DNA of 64,000 nucleotides from assembly GCF_005222205.1 (NCBI RefSeq), contig NZ_CP032349.1, forward strand, positions 124,001-188,000, written 5' to 3'. The notes beneath the pieces are model-generated. The model worked only from the letters and a program-made list of their open reading frames with translations, did not search any database and was not told the origin of the DNA. Positions within the stretch are counted from its first letter, which is position 1. Each line of letters opens with the position of its first letter. Positions 1 to 8,603 of the stretch are shown one piece after another. The position numbers and the translations under genes are program-made. This stretch comes from Azospirillum brasilense (GTDB lineage: Bacteria > Pseudomonadota > Alphaproteobacteria > Azospirillales > Azospirillaceae).

Positions 1-675
1 ATCGTCCAGCAGGGCGAGGGCGCGGTGAACCCGACCCACCCGCTGGTCCCCCAGCAGCCCTACGGCGCCTACGAGCATTACGGCGCCCGCACCGATGGCA
101 CCTACGGGCCGATCCTCGGCACGCCCTACGAGCTGTCGCACTATTACAAGTTCCTGCGCGTGGCCGACGCGCCGGATTTCCCCGACACGCTTCCCATCGT
201 CTCCAACCCGCGGGTGTCGGACTTCACCAACGCCACGGCCGTCCAGGCGGTCAAGGCGTTCAACATCGGCTACAGCGTGATGCTGCAGAGCCTGGAGGCC
301 TCCTTCACCAAGGCGGGCGGCGCGGCGGACTCCTATTTCACGCTGGCCCTGCCGCTGATGCACAACCAGCTGCCGACCCTGGCCAATCTGGTGATGCAGC
401 TTCCCGTCTTCCCCGACGGCGACCCAACGGTCGGGCCCAACGCCGCCCCGACCTTCGAGTATGTCGAGGGCGCCAGCTTCGACGGCTTCCTCGCGGCGCT
501 GCAGGCCCTCGACAAACTGCTGGCCGGCCAGGGGCTGCCCGAGCTGCTCGTCGCCCCGGTGGCGCCGCCCGCCCCGCCGGGCCCGGCCCCCAAGCACCGG
601 GAGGCGCTGCACGGGGTGATCGACGGCGTCCGAACGCTGAAGAGCCGCTCCGACGCCACCGGACTCGGGCTGTAA
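1..675 (+). CDS. Ferritin-like (VioB-type) protein, C-terminal part
   Basis: The frame is open from base 1, so the gene begins upstream and only its last 224 residues are present. The sequence reads IVQQGEGAVNP, then ELSHYYKFL, then a long helical stretch ending near LMHNQLPTLANLVMQLP. This matches the ferritin-like domain of the iminophenyl-pyruvate dimer synthase (VioB) superfamily, whose genes often sit beside LodA-type oxidases. The last 50 residues are a Pro/Ala-rich tail. It lies 61 bp before the LodA-like gene on the same strand and is probably co-transcribed. Its role is unknown; handling of iron or peroxide next to a peroxide-producing oxidase is inference. Confidence 0.75.
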   Translation: MVQQGEGAVNPTHPLVPQQPYGAYEHYGARTDGTYGPILGTPYELSHYYKFLRVADAPDFPDTLPIVSNPRVSDFTNATAVQAVKAFNIGYSVMLQSLEASFTKAGGAADSYFTLALPLMHNQLPTLANLVMQLPVFPDGDPTVGPNAAPTFEYVEGASFDGFLAALQALDKLLAGQGLPELLVAPVAPPAPPGPAPKHREALHGVIDGVRTLKSRSDATGLGL

Positions 676-736
676 CCCGGCACCGCCCAAACGGCACCAC
701 CCAGCCCGGCCAGATCGGGACAGCGAGGGGAAAACC

Positions 737-2590
737 ATGTCCAACACCGTCTATTCCATCGTCCCCGCCATCGGCATCGCGCGCGTCGGCAACGCGCCGA
801 CGGCCTTCTACATCGGCCCCGAGACGGAGGGCGGCCTGCCCACCCTGCCCGACGGCCGAACCGTCGGGGAGCAGGATTTCCGCGACGACGAAGGCCGGCT
901 GTGCCGGCAGGCGGCGCGCTTCCGCTTGATGCGCAGCGTCGACGGCGGACCGCCCGAGGAGGTCACGTTGAAAAGCAAGGGCGTGGCCTCGATCCGCTGG
1001 TACGTCCACCTCGCCAACAAGAAGGCGAGCTGGTACGAGTTCCAGACCTCGAAGGGCGAGGACGGCTACGCGCCGAACCACCCGCTGCGCAACGCCGACC
1101 GGACCAGCGCGGAGGAGCGGCGCGCCCTGATCATCGACGCCGGGCCCCGCTCGATCGAGGGAAGCGACGCCCCGGCCGAGCACTTCTCGCGCGACACCAT
1201 CCCGCCGGGCTACGCCGGCAGCTTTCCGCCCGAGGGGCTGAAGCCCTACCCCATCGACACGCTGGGCGAGCTGCGCACCGACGAAGAGGGCCGCCTTCTG
1301 GTGCTGGGCGGGCTGGGGCATTCCGGATCGGACAGGCCGTCGCCCCACATCGGGCAATACGCCAACAACGACGGCTGGTGGGACGACACCTCGGACGGGC
1401 CGGTGTCGGTGAAGATCAGCCTGTTGGACGATGAGGACGGCCCCCCCGACGTGGAGGTCGGCGGCGCCTGGGTGATGGTCGGACCGCCCTCCTACGCGCC
1501 GCAGATCCCCAATCTGGTGACGCTGTACGACACCATCTTCGACGTCGTGGTGCGCAAGCAGGGGCTCCGCCCCGACCTGTTCGCGGACGGGATGTGGAAG
1601 AGCGGGCCGACCGGCTACAAGCCCTTTTTCGAGACCGACATCAAGCCGATCTTCGAGCGCGTCGCCCGCTACCCCTGGGTCGCGGCGATCCCGCCGAAGC
1701 CGCACAGCTTCGATTTCGCCAGGCTCGGCGATCCGGATCCCAAGCTCAACGGGTTCCGCGCCTACATCCTCGACATCATCCGCCCGCCCGGCGCGGACAA
1801 CGTCCTGGTGAACGCCAGCACCGGCGCCACCGCCATGCCCTATCTGGCCGGCGACGACGCGCTGGGCGCCTCGAAACCCGGCACCGTCACCGCGGCGACC
1901 TCGAAGTACCTGCGCCTGACCGACACCCAGTATTTCCTCCTCCAGCAATGGGCCGACGGCTGGTTCGAGCCGGGGGCCGAACCGGCCGGGACCGCCGGCG
2001 ATCCGGTCACCCGCGGCGTGCTGGCCAACTGCGTCGGCGGCGCCTTCTCGCCGGGCATCGAGATGACCTGGATCTCCCGCAACCCGGCCATCTACGACGG
2101 CCCCTTCCGCATCAAGGCGCGGCCGGACGTGTCCGGCCCGCTCAGCCTCGGCTTCGATCCGGCGACGGGCATGGAGCCGGGCGACATCAGCCGCTACATG
2201 GCCGTCCCCTGGCAGGCCGACTTCAACGAATGCTCGTCGCAGCCCATCGAGGGCCGGATTCTGTGGTGGTGGCCGGCGCAGCGGCCGGAATTCGTCTATC
2301 TGCCGCCCGATCCCAAGGCCCTCCTGGCCGAGCCCAGCCCGGCCCTGGGGCCGCAGGTGTCGTGGATCGGCACCGAGTACAACCAGAAGGCCGACGACTA
2401 CATCCAGTTCGCCGACGACCTGGACATGGTAAAGCTGTGGGACCAGCTCGGCTTCGTCTTCAACATCGGCAGCGCCGACGATCCCTATTTCGTCGAGGTG
2501 GCGCGCCGGCTTCCCCGCACGCCCGGTTCGCAGGGCGACACCGCGGGAATCGGCGAGCCGGCGCGGCCGCTGGTGGCCGATGTCCCCTGA
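737..2590 (+). CDS. LodA/GoxA-like cysteine tryptophylquinone amino-acid oxidase
   Basis: 617 residues of the LodA family (L-lysine 6-oxidase, glycine oxidase GoxA), which deaminate amino acids with release of H2O2 using a cofactor made from a Cys and a Trp of the protein itself. The N-terminus VYSIVPAIGIARVGNAP is the family signature. The candidate cofactor residues are Cys499 (in NECSSQPIEG) and Trp568 (in VKLWDQLGFV), close to the spacing in LodA. The start at 737 follows AGCGAGGGGAAAACC. Its end overlaps the LodB-like gene by 11 bases, so the two are probably translationally coupled. The substrate cannot be read from sequence; lysine and glycine are the known family substrates. No classical signal peptide is seen, as in other LodA proteins. 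Confidence 0.9.
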   Translation: MSNTVYSIVPAIGIARVGNAPTAFYIGPETEGGLPTLPDGRTVGEQDFRDDEGRLCRQAARFRLMRSVDGGPPEEVTLKSKGVASIRWYVHLANKKASWYEFQTSKGEDGYAPNHPLRNADRTSAEERRALIIDAGPRSIEGSDAPAEHFSRDTIPPGYAGSFPPEGLKPYPIDTLGELRTDEEGRLLVLGGLGHSGSDRPSPHIGQYANNDGWWDDTSDGPVSVKISLLDDEDGPPDVEVGGAWVMVGPPSYAPQIPNLVTLYDTIFDVVVRKQGLRPDLFADGMWKSGPTGYKPFFETDIKPIFERVARYPWVAAIPPKPHSFDFARLGDPDPKLNGFRAYILDIIRPPGADNVLVNASTGATAMPYLAGDDALGASKPGTVTAATSKYLRLTDTQYFLLQQWADGWFEPGAEPAGTAGDPVTRGVLANCVGGAFSPGIEMTWISRNPAIYDGPFRIKARPDVSGPLSLGFDPATGMEPGDISRYMAVPWQADFNECSSQPIEGRILWWWPAQRPEFVYLPPDPKALLAEPSPALGPQVSWIGTEYNQKADDYIQFADDLDMVKLWDQLGFVFNIGSADDPYFVEVARRLPRTPGSQGDTAGIGEPARPLVADVP

Positions 2591-3785
2591 AGCGTTGTCC
2601 CCTGAGGCGTTGCACGACCCGCTTCCGGGCGCGCTTCCGGGCACGGACGCGGCGGACGTCCTGATCGTGGGGGCGGGGCCGGCGGGCTCCGCCACCGCGC
2701 TCACCCTGCGCGCGGCCGGCGTGCCGCGCGTGGTCCTGGTCGACCGCGCCGCCCACGGCTCGCCGGAGCGGGCGGCGCTGCGGGTCGGCGAATCGGCGAC
2801 GCCCAACGTCGGACCGCTGCTGGCCCGGCTCGGCCTGCCGGACGATCTCGGGCGGCTCGGCCATCGCCCCTACCACGGCAATCTCAGCCTGTGGAGCGGC
2901 GACGGGGAGACCGCCGACGATTTCCTGCGGCGGGGCAGCGGGCACGGCTGGCATCTCGACCGCGCCCGCTTCGACCGTTGGCTGCGCGACGCGGCGGTGG
3001 AGCGCGGCGCCCGCCTCCTGGCCCCCGCCACACTCGCCGGGGTCGAACGCCGGCCGGAGGGCGGCTGGACCGTCGGGCTGCGCGACGCGGACGGGCGGCG
3101 CAGCGTGACCGCCCGCGTGGTGGTGGACGCCGGCGGCCGGCGGGCGCCGCTGGCGACCGCGCTCGGCGCGCGGCGGCGGCGGCTCGACCGCCTGATCGCC
3201 CTGGCGGTCGAGGCCGCTCCGGCCGCCGGGCCTGCCGGCGGGGGCTTCCGCGGCCGCTCCTTCGTGGAGGCGGTGGAGATCGGCTGGTGGTACGCGGCGG
3301 TGCTGCCGGGCGGGCGCGCCATCGTCACGCTGATGACCGACGACGACATCGCCCGCGCCGCCGGTCTGGCCGGCGCGGACGCCTTCCGCTCCGCCTGGGC
3401 GGCCACCTCGCGCCTGCGCGATCTGGTTCCGCCGCCGGAAGACGGCCCCGGCGCCGGAGCGGCCCCGGCGGTCTTCTCGGCCGCCTCGCAGCACGTCGAC
3501 CGGGCGGTCGGCGCCGGCTGGATCGCCGTCGGCGACGCGCTGATCGGCTTCGACCCGCTGACCTCCTCCGGCATTGCCGGGGCGCTCGACGACGCGCTGG
3601 CCGCCGCCGACACCATCCTGCGCTGGTTCTCCGGCGACGGCGCCGCGGCGCGCACCGCGGCGATCGGCTACGCCCGGCGCGCCGAGGACACGCTGCGCCG
3701 CTATCTGGCCGAGCGGACCCGCCATTACACCGCCGGGGGCCGCTGGCCCGACGCCCCCTTCTGGAGCCGCCGGGCCGCGCGGTGA
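2580..3785 (+). CDS. LodB-like FAD-dependent maturase of the CTQ oxidase
   Basis: 401 residues with an N-terminal FAD-binding Rossmann motif (VLIVGAGPAGSA, about residues 24-35) and a flavin-halogenase/geranylgeranyl-reductase-like fold, including GDALIGFDPLTSSGI near residue 320 where the second FAD motif is expected. In this family the flavoprotein is needed to build the Cys-Trp quinone of the partner LodA. The start overlaps the LodA-like reading frame by 11 bases. Downstream lies a 13-bp tandem repeat (GGTGAGCGTGGAT at 3781 and 3796) covering the stop codon. The next gene is convergent, so the operon ends here. Confidence 0.85.
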   Translation: MSPEALSPEALHDPLPGALPGTDAADVLIVGAGPAGSATALTLRAAGVPRVVLVDRAAHGSPERAALRVGESATPNVGPLLARLGLPDDLGRLGHRPYHGNLSLWSGDGETADDFLRRGSGHGWHLDRARFDRWLRDAAVERGARLLAPATLAGVERRPEGGWTVGLRDADGRRSVTARVVVDAGGRRAPLATALGARRRRLDRLIALAVEAAPAAGPAGGGFRGRSFVEAVEIGWWYAAVLPGGRAIVTLMTDDDIARAAGLAGADAFRSAWAATSRLRDLVPPPEDGPGAGAAPAVFSAASQHVDRAVGAGWIAVGDALIGFDPLTSSGIAGALDDALAAADTILRWFSGDGAAARTAAIGYARRAEDTLRRYLAERTRHYTAGGRWPDAPFWSRRAAR

Positions 3786-3807
3786 GCGTGGATGCGGTGA
3801 GCGTGGA

Positions 3808-5466
3808 TCAGGCCGACGCCACCCGGTCGGCCACCCAGCTGTCGAAATCCACGTGCAGGCTTTCCGGCAGCTTGGCCCGGACGGCGCGGTCGTCTTGGGC
3901 GGCGTCCCGCAGAAGCTGGACCTGGATCTGGTAGTCGCCGACCACGATGCCGTTGGCGATCATGGTCGTCGGCCCGGCCTTCTCGGGATCGAGCCACAGG
4001 TTGAACAGGCCGCCGTTGGTCTGGGTCTCCTGGCGGGTGGCGGTTACGGTCGTCGTGCCGTGGCGGGTCAGCACCGTGTCGCCGACCGCCAGCGCCCCCG
4101 CATGGACCGTGCCGGACGGCGTCACCACCGGGTGGGTGGCCGATCCGGCGAGGGTGGCGCCGTCGGCGAACTCCAGCACGGTGATCGGCCCGCTGTGCGG
4201 CTGCGCCAGGGTCGCCTGCACCGGCCGGGTTCCGTCGCCGCTGACGACGACGTCCTCGGACGTGAAGTCCTCCACCGCCTTGGTCGTGCCGTCGGCGAGC
4301 GTGATCTGCGTGCCGGCGACCAGGCAGTGCCAGACAAAGACGATGGGCTTGATGAAGGCGACGCCGTCCTTCGGATCGGTGTCCGGAGACAGCGAGCTGA
4401 CGATGCTAGACCAGCCCGATCCGTGCGTTTCATGGTCCTCGAAGGTCACGGAGACGCGGGCGCTGAAGAAAGACTGCGTGTCCGCAACCCAATTTTTGGA
4501 AGGGAATTCGATGGCGTCGCCCGCATCGTTGTAGGGCGGCCTCAGCAGGAACTTCAGCGTCCGCCCTTCGGGGTCGGTATCGTCGATCCGGAAGTGCGGC
4601 AGGTAGCGCGAAGAGTCGCCGCCGGTCAGTTCGGACATGCCACCCTCCTTGTGAGCCAGGTAGAACTCCAGGAACGGGGGGTTTCTGTCGAGCGGAGCCA
4701 GCTTGTAATCGAACTTCATGCTCCCGGACAACGGAACAAGCAAAGGATTCGTGCCAAGATCGTGCATATTTTGCCAATACCAGTAATCGACGTCGGTTTT
4801 ATTCCTTGTACCTTGGTTGTTATCGTAGCCGCGCGCCAGACCGATGACGATGTCGTTCAGGTCGCCGGTCTTGCGGTCGCTGCGGATGGCGGGATCGACG
4901 ACGACCGGGTCGCGCGACGCCTGGGACGCCCAGGGAGCCGCGGTCGAGGACACCTCGACCGTGCCGTCCTGGTAGGTGATCGCGAAGGAGATGATGCCGG
5001 TCGTCGTGCCCGTCGGCAGCGGCGGCAGGGCGGTTTCCGGGTCGGTCTCCACGAAGACCGTCTGGGTGGCGAAGCTGACCGCGACACCGGTGGCCAGCGA
5101 GGTCTTGGTGCCGCCGTTCTCGTTGACGACGTTCAGCCAGACGATGGCCTGGGCCACCGGCCGGATCCGGCTCAGGACGGCGCGGGCGGTGACCGCCTTG
5201 TTGCCCTGGCTGCTCGAAATATACTCGACATACTGGCCGTCGGTAACGCCGCTGCTCTCGGTCGCCCTGCTCGTCGCCGCGCCTCCGCTCCCGATGGCCT
5301 TGAACAGCCCCGGGTAGCGCGCGGGGGTCAGCCCGCTGCGTTCGGCGTTGTCCTGCAGGAACGCCGTGTGCACCGGATCGCCCGCCGGCGGGACGTTCCC
5401 GGCCTTCAGTCCCTCCAGGATGTGAACCAGCCGGTCGTTCTGGGGTTGGGTCAATGCAACGCTCAT
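3808..5466 (-). CDS. Hint-domain protein of unknown function
   Basis: 552 residues. The first 380 are not recognised: an N-terminal helix-rich stretch (NDRLVHILEGLKAG) and then beta-rich sequence. From Cys381 a Hint fold can be read: CLVAGTQITLADG with the nucleophile position, a THPVV block with His445, and a C-terminal IANGIVVGDYQ block near residue 500. This is the pattern of intein, hedgehog and bacterial intein-like domains. The usual C-terminal His-Asn is replaced by Gly-Asp, so N-terminal thioester chemistry may be kept while full splicing is doubtful. About 45 residues follow the Hint block. It is convergent with the LodA/LodB genes (22-bp gap). The start at 5466 was chosen as the first Met after an AT-rich leader. 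Confidence 0.75.
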   Translation of the reverse strand: MSVALTQPQNDRLVHILEGLKAGNVPPAGDPVHTAFLQDNAERSGLTPARYPGLFKAIGSGGAATSRATESSGVTDGQYVEYISSSQGNKAVTARAVLSRIRPVAQAIVWLNVVNENGGTKTSLATGVAVSFATQTVFVETDPETALPPLPTGTTTGIISFAITYQDGTVEVSSTAAPWASQASRDPVVVDPAIRSDRKTGDLNDIVIGLARGYDNNQGTRNKTDVDYWYWQNMHDLGTNPLLVPLSGSMKFDYKLAPLDRNPPFLEFYLAHKEGGMSELTGGDSSRYLPHFRIDDTDPEGRTLKFLLRPPYNDAGDAIEFPSKNWVADTQSFFSARVSVTFEDHETHGSGWSSIVSSLSPDTDPKDGVAFIKPIVFVWHCLVAGTQITLADGTTKAVEDFTSEDVVVSGDGTRPVQATLAQPHSGPITVLEFADGATLAGSATHPVVTPSGTVHAGALAVGDTVLTRHGTTTVTATRQETQTNGGLFNLWLDPEKAGPTTMIANGIVVGDYQIQVQLLRDAAQDDRAVRAKLPESLHVDFDSWVADRVASA

Positions 5467-5780
5467 AAGTCAATCGCTCCAATCAATGATTCGTTGATTC
5501 GTGAGCAAACAAAAATCATTACTTAGGATACAAAGGTATCGCGCGAGATCAAAACCAGGGATATCGCCATGATTACCCATGTATGATTTTCGACAGCTCA
5601 GGATTTATATTTGACTATACTTAGTTTAATTTTCAACCATAGAGAGGGCGCTGATTGCAGCAGGGACGCTTGTTGCCGAACGCCCCCCGCACACATTCCG
5701 TGCATGCAGCTTTCCCGCGTACGGCTGCCGCCATAACAGTTGCGCTGAAACAGCCTCCCTGATGTCGATGTGAGTTTTTA
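5467..5780. other. AT-rich gap with the presumed promoter of the Hint gene
   Basis: 314 bases without a gene. The stretch 5480-5650 is clearly AT-rich compared with the surrounding DNA and holds several TATA-like hexamers. It is the only plausible place for the promoter of the leftward Hint-domain gene. The right part (5650-5780) is GC-rich and meets the IS end at 5781. No defined operator was found. Confidence 0.4.
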
Positions 5781-6606
5781 GGGTCCGGACCCATAAAGAG
5801 CCTTTCCCGAAGGGAATCGTTGTGATTCAGAGCCCTGGAACGGGGCTTTGTGATGAACGACGGTCAGTTCTGGTTGACGGTGGAGCAGGTCGGACGGCTT
5901 GAGCCGCACCTTCCGCGCGATGCCCGAGGCAAGCCGCGCGTGGATGACCGACGTGTGATCAGCGGGATCGTCCATGTGCTGAGGTCGGGCGGACGCACCG
6001 CCGGTCTACGGCCACCGCAAGGCGCTCTACAACCGCTTCGTCCGCTGGGCGGCCAAGGGCGTGTGGGAGGACATCTTCCATGCCTTGGCGGGGCGGGTGG
6101 CCCACCGGCCCAGGTGATGATCGACTCCAGGGGGGTGCGCGCCCTTCGTTCGGCGAGCGGCGGGAAAGGGGGGAGCGCGCCCAAGCCATTGGACGGGCCC
6201 GTGGCGGACGAACCACCAAAATCCACGCCCTGAGCGATCCGCGCGGTCAGCCGCTCGCCTTCCTGTTGACCGGCGGTCAGGTGGCCGACTGCACCGCCCG
6301 ACCGCCTACTCGACCGGATGCCCGCCACCGATCTCCTGCACGGCGACAAGGGATACGACAGTGCCGCTGTTCGCCGGAAGATCGAAGAGGCGGGAGCCGC
6401 GCCCAACATCCCGCCACGCGCCAACAAACGCTGGAAAAACTGCTTCTCTCCCTACCTCTACCGGAACCGCAACGTCATCGAGCGCATGTTCGGACGCCTC
6501 AAGGATTTCCGGCGCATCGCCACCCGTTACGACCGCTCCGCCACCAACTTCATGGCCGCCGTCCACATCGTGGCAACCGTCGCCTACTGAGTATGAGTCC
6601 AGACCC
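5781..6606 (+). mobile_element. Decayed IS5-family element (IS1031-like)
   Basis: The ends are near-perfect inverted repeats: GGGTCCGGACCCATA at 5781-5795 and the complement of GGGTCTGGACTCATA at 6592-6606, with 13 of 15 matching. At 826 bp the element is a little shorter than typical IS1031-type elements. It carries one transposase frame broken into pieces (separate entry). No convincing target duplication is seen. Confidence 0.75.
5850..6590 (+). pseudogene. IS5-family transposase, frameshifted
   Basis: Three reading frames together give one IS5-family transposase. Frame one starts MNDGQFWLTVEQVGRLEPHL and is readable to about 5990. A middle part reads GRARGGRTTKIHALSDPRG and GQPLAFLLTGGQVADC in another frame. 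The end reads MPATDLLHGDKGYDSAAVRR to FMAAVHIVATVAY in a third. The WQDCPPVYG segment expected near 5990 is disrupted by a small deletion, and a further shift occurs near 6300. The protein cannot be made intact. Confidence 0.8.
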
Positions 6607-6621
6607 CAGCCTTACCGCTGA

Positions 6622-6984
6622 TCAGGCGACGCGGACGGAGTTCGGGCGTCCAGGATCGAGCATGCGGTTGAGCACCGCAAAGCCAACGGCGACTTCGGTA
6701 GCTTGCGCCGCGTCGGAATGGAAACGCAGCGCGTCATTGCGGATACCCTTTCAGCGCGCCATTTGGCTCGCAACACCAGCCCGCTTGTTGTAACCGCTGG
6801 TCCGCCACCAAGCTGCGTCCTTTCTCCGTGATCGTCTGGATGTGATGGTCACGCTGGGTCGGCACCGTCTCGGCCGTGGCGCTGACCACCGCATCCACCC
6901 GCGGGTTTCTCGATCAGCCATTCTCCCGGCCCGCACAGCTCCAGTCCGGTGCTGTCCATCAGCAGGTGGATGGACCCGCGCCAC
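6622..6984 (-). pseudogene. Second IS5-family transposase remnant
   Basis: On the minus strand the piece GYNKRAGVASQMAR (near 6760) is followed, after a frameshift, by RNDALRFHSDAAQATEVAVG, then FAVLNRMLDPGRPNSVRVA and a stop at 6622. This is the C-terminal signature of IS5-family transposases (GYNKRxxVE...MxRxK...AVLNRM). Upstream of 6900 the sequence is too decayed to place. It lies directly beside the preceding IS, so two element remnants are stacked here. Confidence 0.6.
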
Positions 6985-7078
6985 GCTGTTCGCCCTGCTG
7001 CAGCAGGCGGGGAAATCCGCTTCGACAACCCGCGTCAGCCGTTGTTCCTCAAAGCTGTCCAGTTGAGTGGCGTGACGA

Positions 7079-7261
7079 TCAGCTCTTGACGCTGGTGTTC
7101 GGGTTCCGCTTGTCCGCGGGCGTGATCGGCCCCTTGCGGCCCTTCGACCCGCCGTTCCATTCCTGCGCCTGGCGGATGTGATCCCCGCCGTCCCGGTCGT
7201 TCGGCCGGCTCTTGCTGCCGCTGACGGCCTTGCGACGGAGATGGTCGTCGTCTTCGGTCAT
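7079..7261 (-). CDS. Small hydrophilic protein, function unknown
   Basis: 60 residues, rich in charged and polar residues, Gly and Ser, and without hydrophobic segments (MTEDDDHLRRKAVSGSKSR...). The start is supported by a strong ribosome binding site, GAGAGGAGACAACC just before ATG. It sits downstream of the helix-hairpin-helix and DUF2267 genes on the same strand and may be the last gene of that group. The composition resembles small desiccation or stress proteins, which is only a suggestion. Gene status rests on the ribosome binding site and on composition. Confidence 0.5.
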   Translation of the reverse strand: MTEDDDHLRRKAVSGSKSRPNDRDGGDHIRQAQEWNGGSKGRKGPITPADKRNPNTSVKS

Positions 7262-7302
7262 GGTTGTCTCCTCTCAAAATCTGTTCAAGATCCGCCTGCG
7301 TC

Positions 7303-7521
7303 TCACACCTCGACCCGGTCGAGCAGGTCGCCAATGGTGACGCCCGGCAGTGTCGTGGCGAGGGCGATCTCTTCGACGGCGATCTCTTCGACGCGGCGAA
7401 AGCGGCCGTGCGTCTTGCGGTAGTCGATGATGGCGGCGGCCTGCTCTTCGCCGATGCCCGGGATCGACAGCAACTGCTCCTTGCTCGCGCGGTTGAGGTC
7501 GACTTTCAACGTCCTGTTCAT
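7303..7521 (-). CDS. Helix-hairpin-helix protein (ComEA-like fold)
   Basis: 72 residues forming one tandem helix-hairpin-helix unit: VDLNRASKEQLLSIPGIG, then EEQAAAIIDYRKTHGRFRRV, then a second hairpin around TLPGVTIGDLLDRV. Such domains bind DNA backbones without sequence preference; in ComEA they follow a membrane anchor, which is absent here. The start at 7521 follows GCGAGGGAGCC, a good ribosome binding site; longer readings of the frame lack one. It is 17 bp downstream of the DUF2267 gene and likely co-transcribed. Confidence 0.75.
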   Translation of the reverse strand: MNRTLKVDLNRASKEQLLSIPGIGEEQAAAIIDYRKTHGRFRRVEEIAVEEIALATTLPGVTIGDLLDRVEV

Positions 7522-7538
7522 GGCTCCCTCGCAACCCA

Positions 7539-8084
7539 TCAGCGCGACACCTTCGTCGGCGGCGTCGGCGAGGACCGGTCGGCATCCTCGTCGAGGACCG
7601 TCCCACGGTCGATTTCCAACAGCGTCACCGCGGCTTCCACAATGGCGCTGCGCTCCGCGCGCGGAGGGGTCCACAGGACGCGCAGTTCCATGGGAAGCTG
7701 CCGGATGACATCGTCGATTTCGCCCGGCGAAACATGGCGGGCGAGCAGCGCGAAGACGCACCGCGTCGCCAGGTCGGGATCGATCTCCTCGTGGCCGGGA
7801 GCCCGGTCGCGCACGCCGTCCAGGAATTCCTGGACGGTCCGCACCCGCGTGGGGTTGGCCGCCGGTTTCCAGCTGTTGAAATACAGGCCGCAGACGAGCA
7901 TCGGCAGCTGTGCCGCGAGCTGTGCCGCCTCATCGACCGTCAGCCGGTCGCGCAGTTCGTGGAGAACGGCCCGCAGGGACGCATAGGCGGTGTCCTTGCT
8001 CGCGGCCTGCATGTCCTCGCGGAGTTCGTTGAGCCAGATGTCGGCTTCCTGCACTGTCCGGTTGATCGCGGCTGGTCTGTCCAT
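7539..8084 (-). CDS. DUF2267 family protein
   Basis: 181 residues, helical throughout, with the two repeated units typical of DUF2267: DIWLNELREDMQ, then AVLHELRDRLTVDEAAQLAAQLP, then LVCGLYFNSWKP, then a second half with HVSPGEIDDVIRQLPMELR. The function of the family is not known; members often occur with stress proteins and phosphatidylethanolamine-binding proteins, as here. The start ATG is preceded by AAGGAGGACGAGA. The last 20 residues are Asp/Ser/Pro rich and probably disordered. Confidence 0.8.
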   Translation of the reverse strand: MDRPAAINRTVQEADIWLNELREDMQAASKDTAYASLRAVLHELRDRLTVDEAAQLAAQLPMLVCGLYFNSWKPAANPTRVRTVQEFLDGVRDRAPGHEEIDPDLATRCVFALLARHVSPGEIDDVIRQLPMELRVLWTPPRAERSAIVEAAVTLLEIDRGTVLDEDADRSSPTPPTKVSR

Positions 8085-8138
8085 TCTCGTCCTCCTTATC
8101 GCCTGTCGCGTTCCCTGCGGCTTTGGCGGGCCGAAGCG

Positions 8139-8603
8139 CTAGTGAGCGTAGGTGCAGACGAGTTCGGCTTCGCCCAGCAGGTGTTTTCCGGCCTCCTTGA
8201 GCACCTCGTCGACCGTCGCGTTGGGCCCGAGGCCGAGCGCGTCCACGTCCAACGCCATCAGGCGGAAGCGGTAATGGTGCGCGGCGTGCCCGCGGGGGGG
8301 ATTGGGGCCGTCGTAATGCGCGTGGCCATAATCGTTGATCCCATGCCCCAGGCTTTCGGTCTTGGCGCCCGCGGTGACGCCCTCGGGCAGGCGGTCGCGC
8401 TCACCGGCTACGTTGTAGACGGCCCAATGATGGAAAACGCCGCGTGGCGCATCGGGGTCGTCGACGATCAGGGCATAGCTGCGGGTGCCGGCGGGGGTAT
8501 CCCTCCATTCCAGCGGCGGCGAGATGTTGTCGCCCTCCGCCGTGTACCTGGACGGGATCGTCTGCCCGTTCGGAAAGGCCGGGCTGTATAAGGCGAACGG
8601 CAT
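8139..8603 (-). CDS. YbhB/YbcL family PEBP-like protein
   Basis: 154 residues of the phosphatidylethanolamine-binding / Raf-kinase-inhibitor-like family. Visible landmarks are GDNISPPLEW, the DPDAPRGVFHHWAVYNV ligand-pocket motif (about residues 52-68) and the HHYRFRLMALD strand near residue 115. The start at 8603 (MPFALYSPAF) is preferred over the longer frame because it follows AGGAGCC at suitable distance and fits family length. The bacterial role is unresolved. It is the first gene of a minus-strand group with the DUF2267 and helix-hairpin-helix genes. Confidence 0.9.
   Translation of the reverse strand: MPFALYSPAFPNGQTIPSRYTAEGDNISPPLEWRDTPAGTRSYALIVDDPDAPRGVFHHWAVYNVAGERDRLPEGVTAGAKTESLGHGINDYGHAHYDGPNPPRGHAAHHYRFRLMALDVDALGLGPNATVDEVLKEAGKHLLGEAELVCTYAH

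Noticed and set aside
338..2806. Long minus-strand open frame of 822 codons opposite the LodA-like gene
   Set aside because: It is the antisense shadow of high-GC coding DNA, Arg/Gly/Ala-rich without domains, while the plus-strand proteins are clearly recognisable.
3574..5526. 650-codon plus-strand frame opposite the Hint-domain gene
   Set aside because: No motif, low-complexity composition, no ribosome binding site; the minus frame has an identifiable Hint domain.
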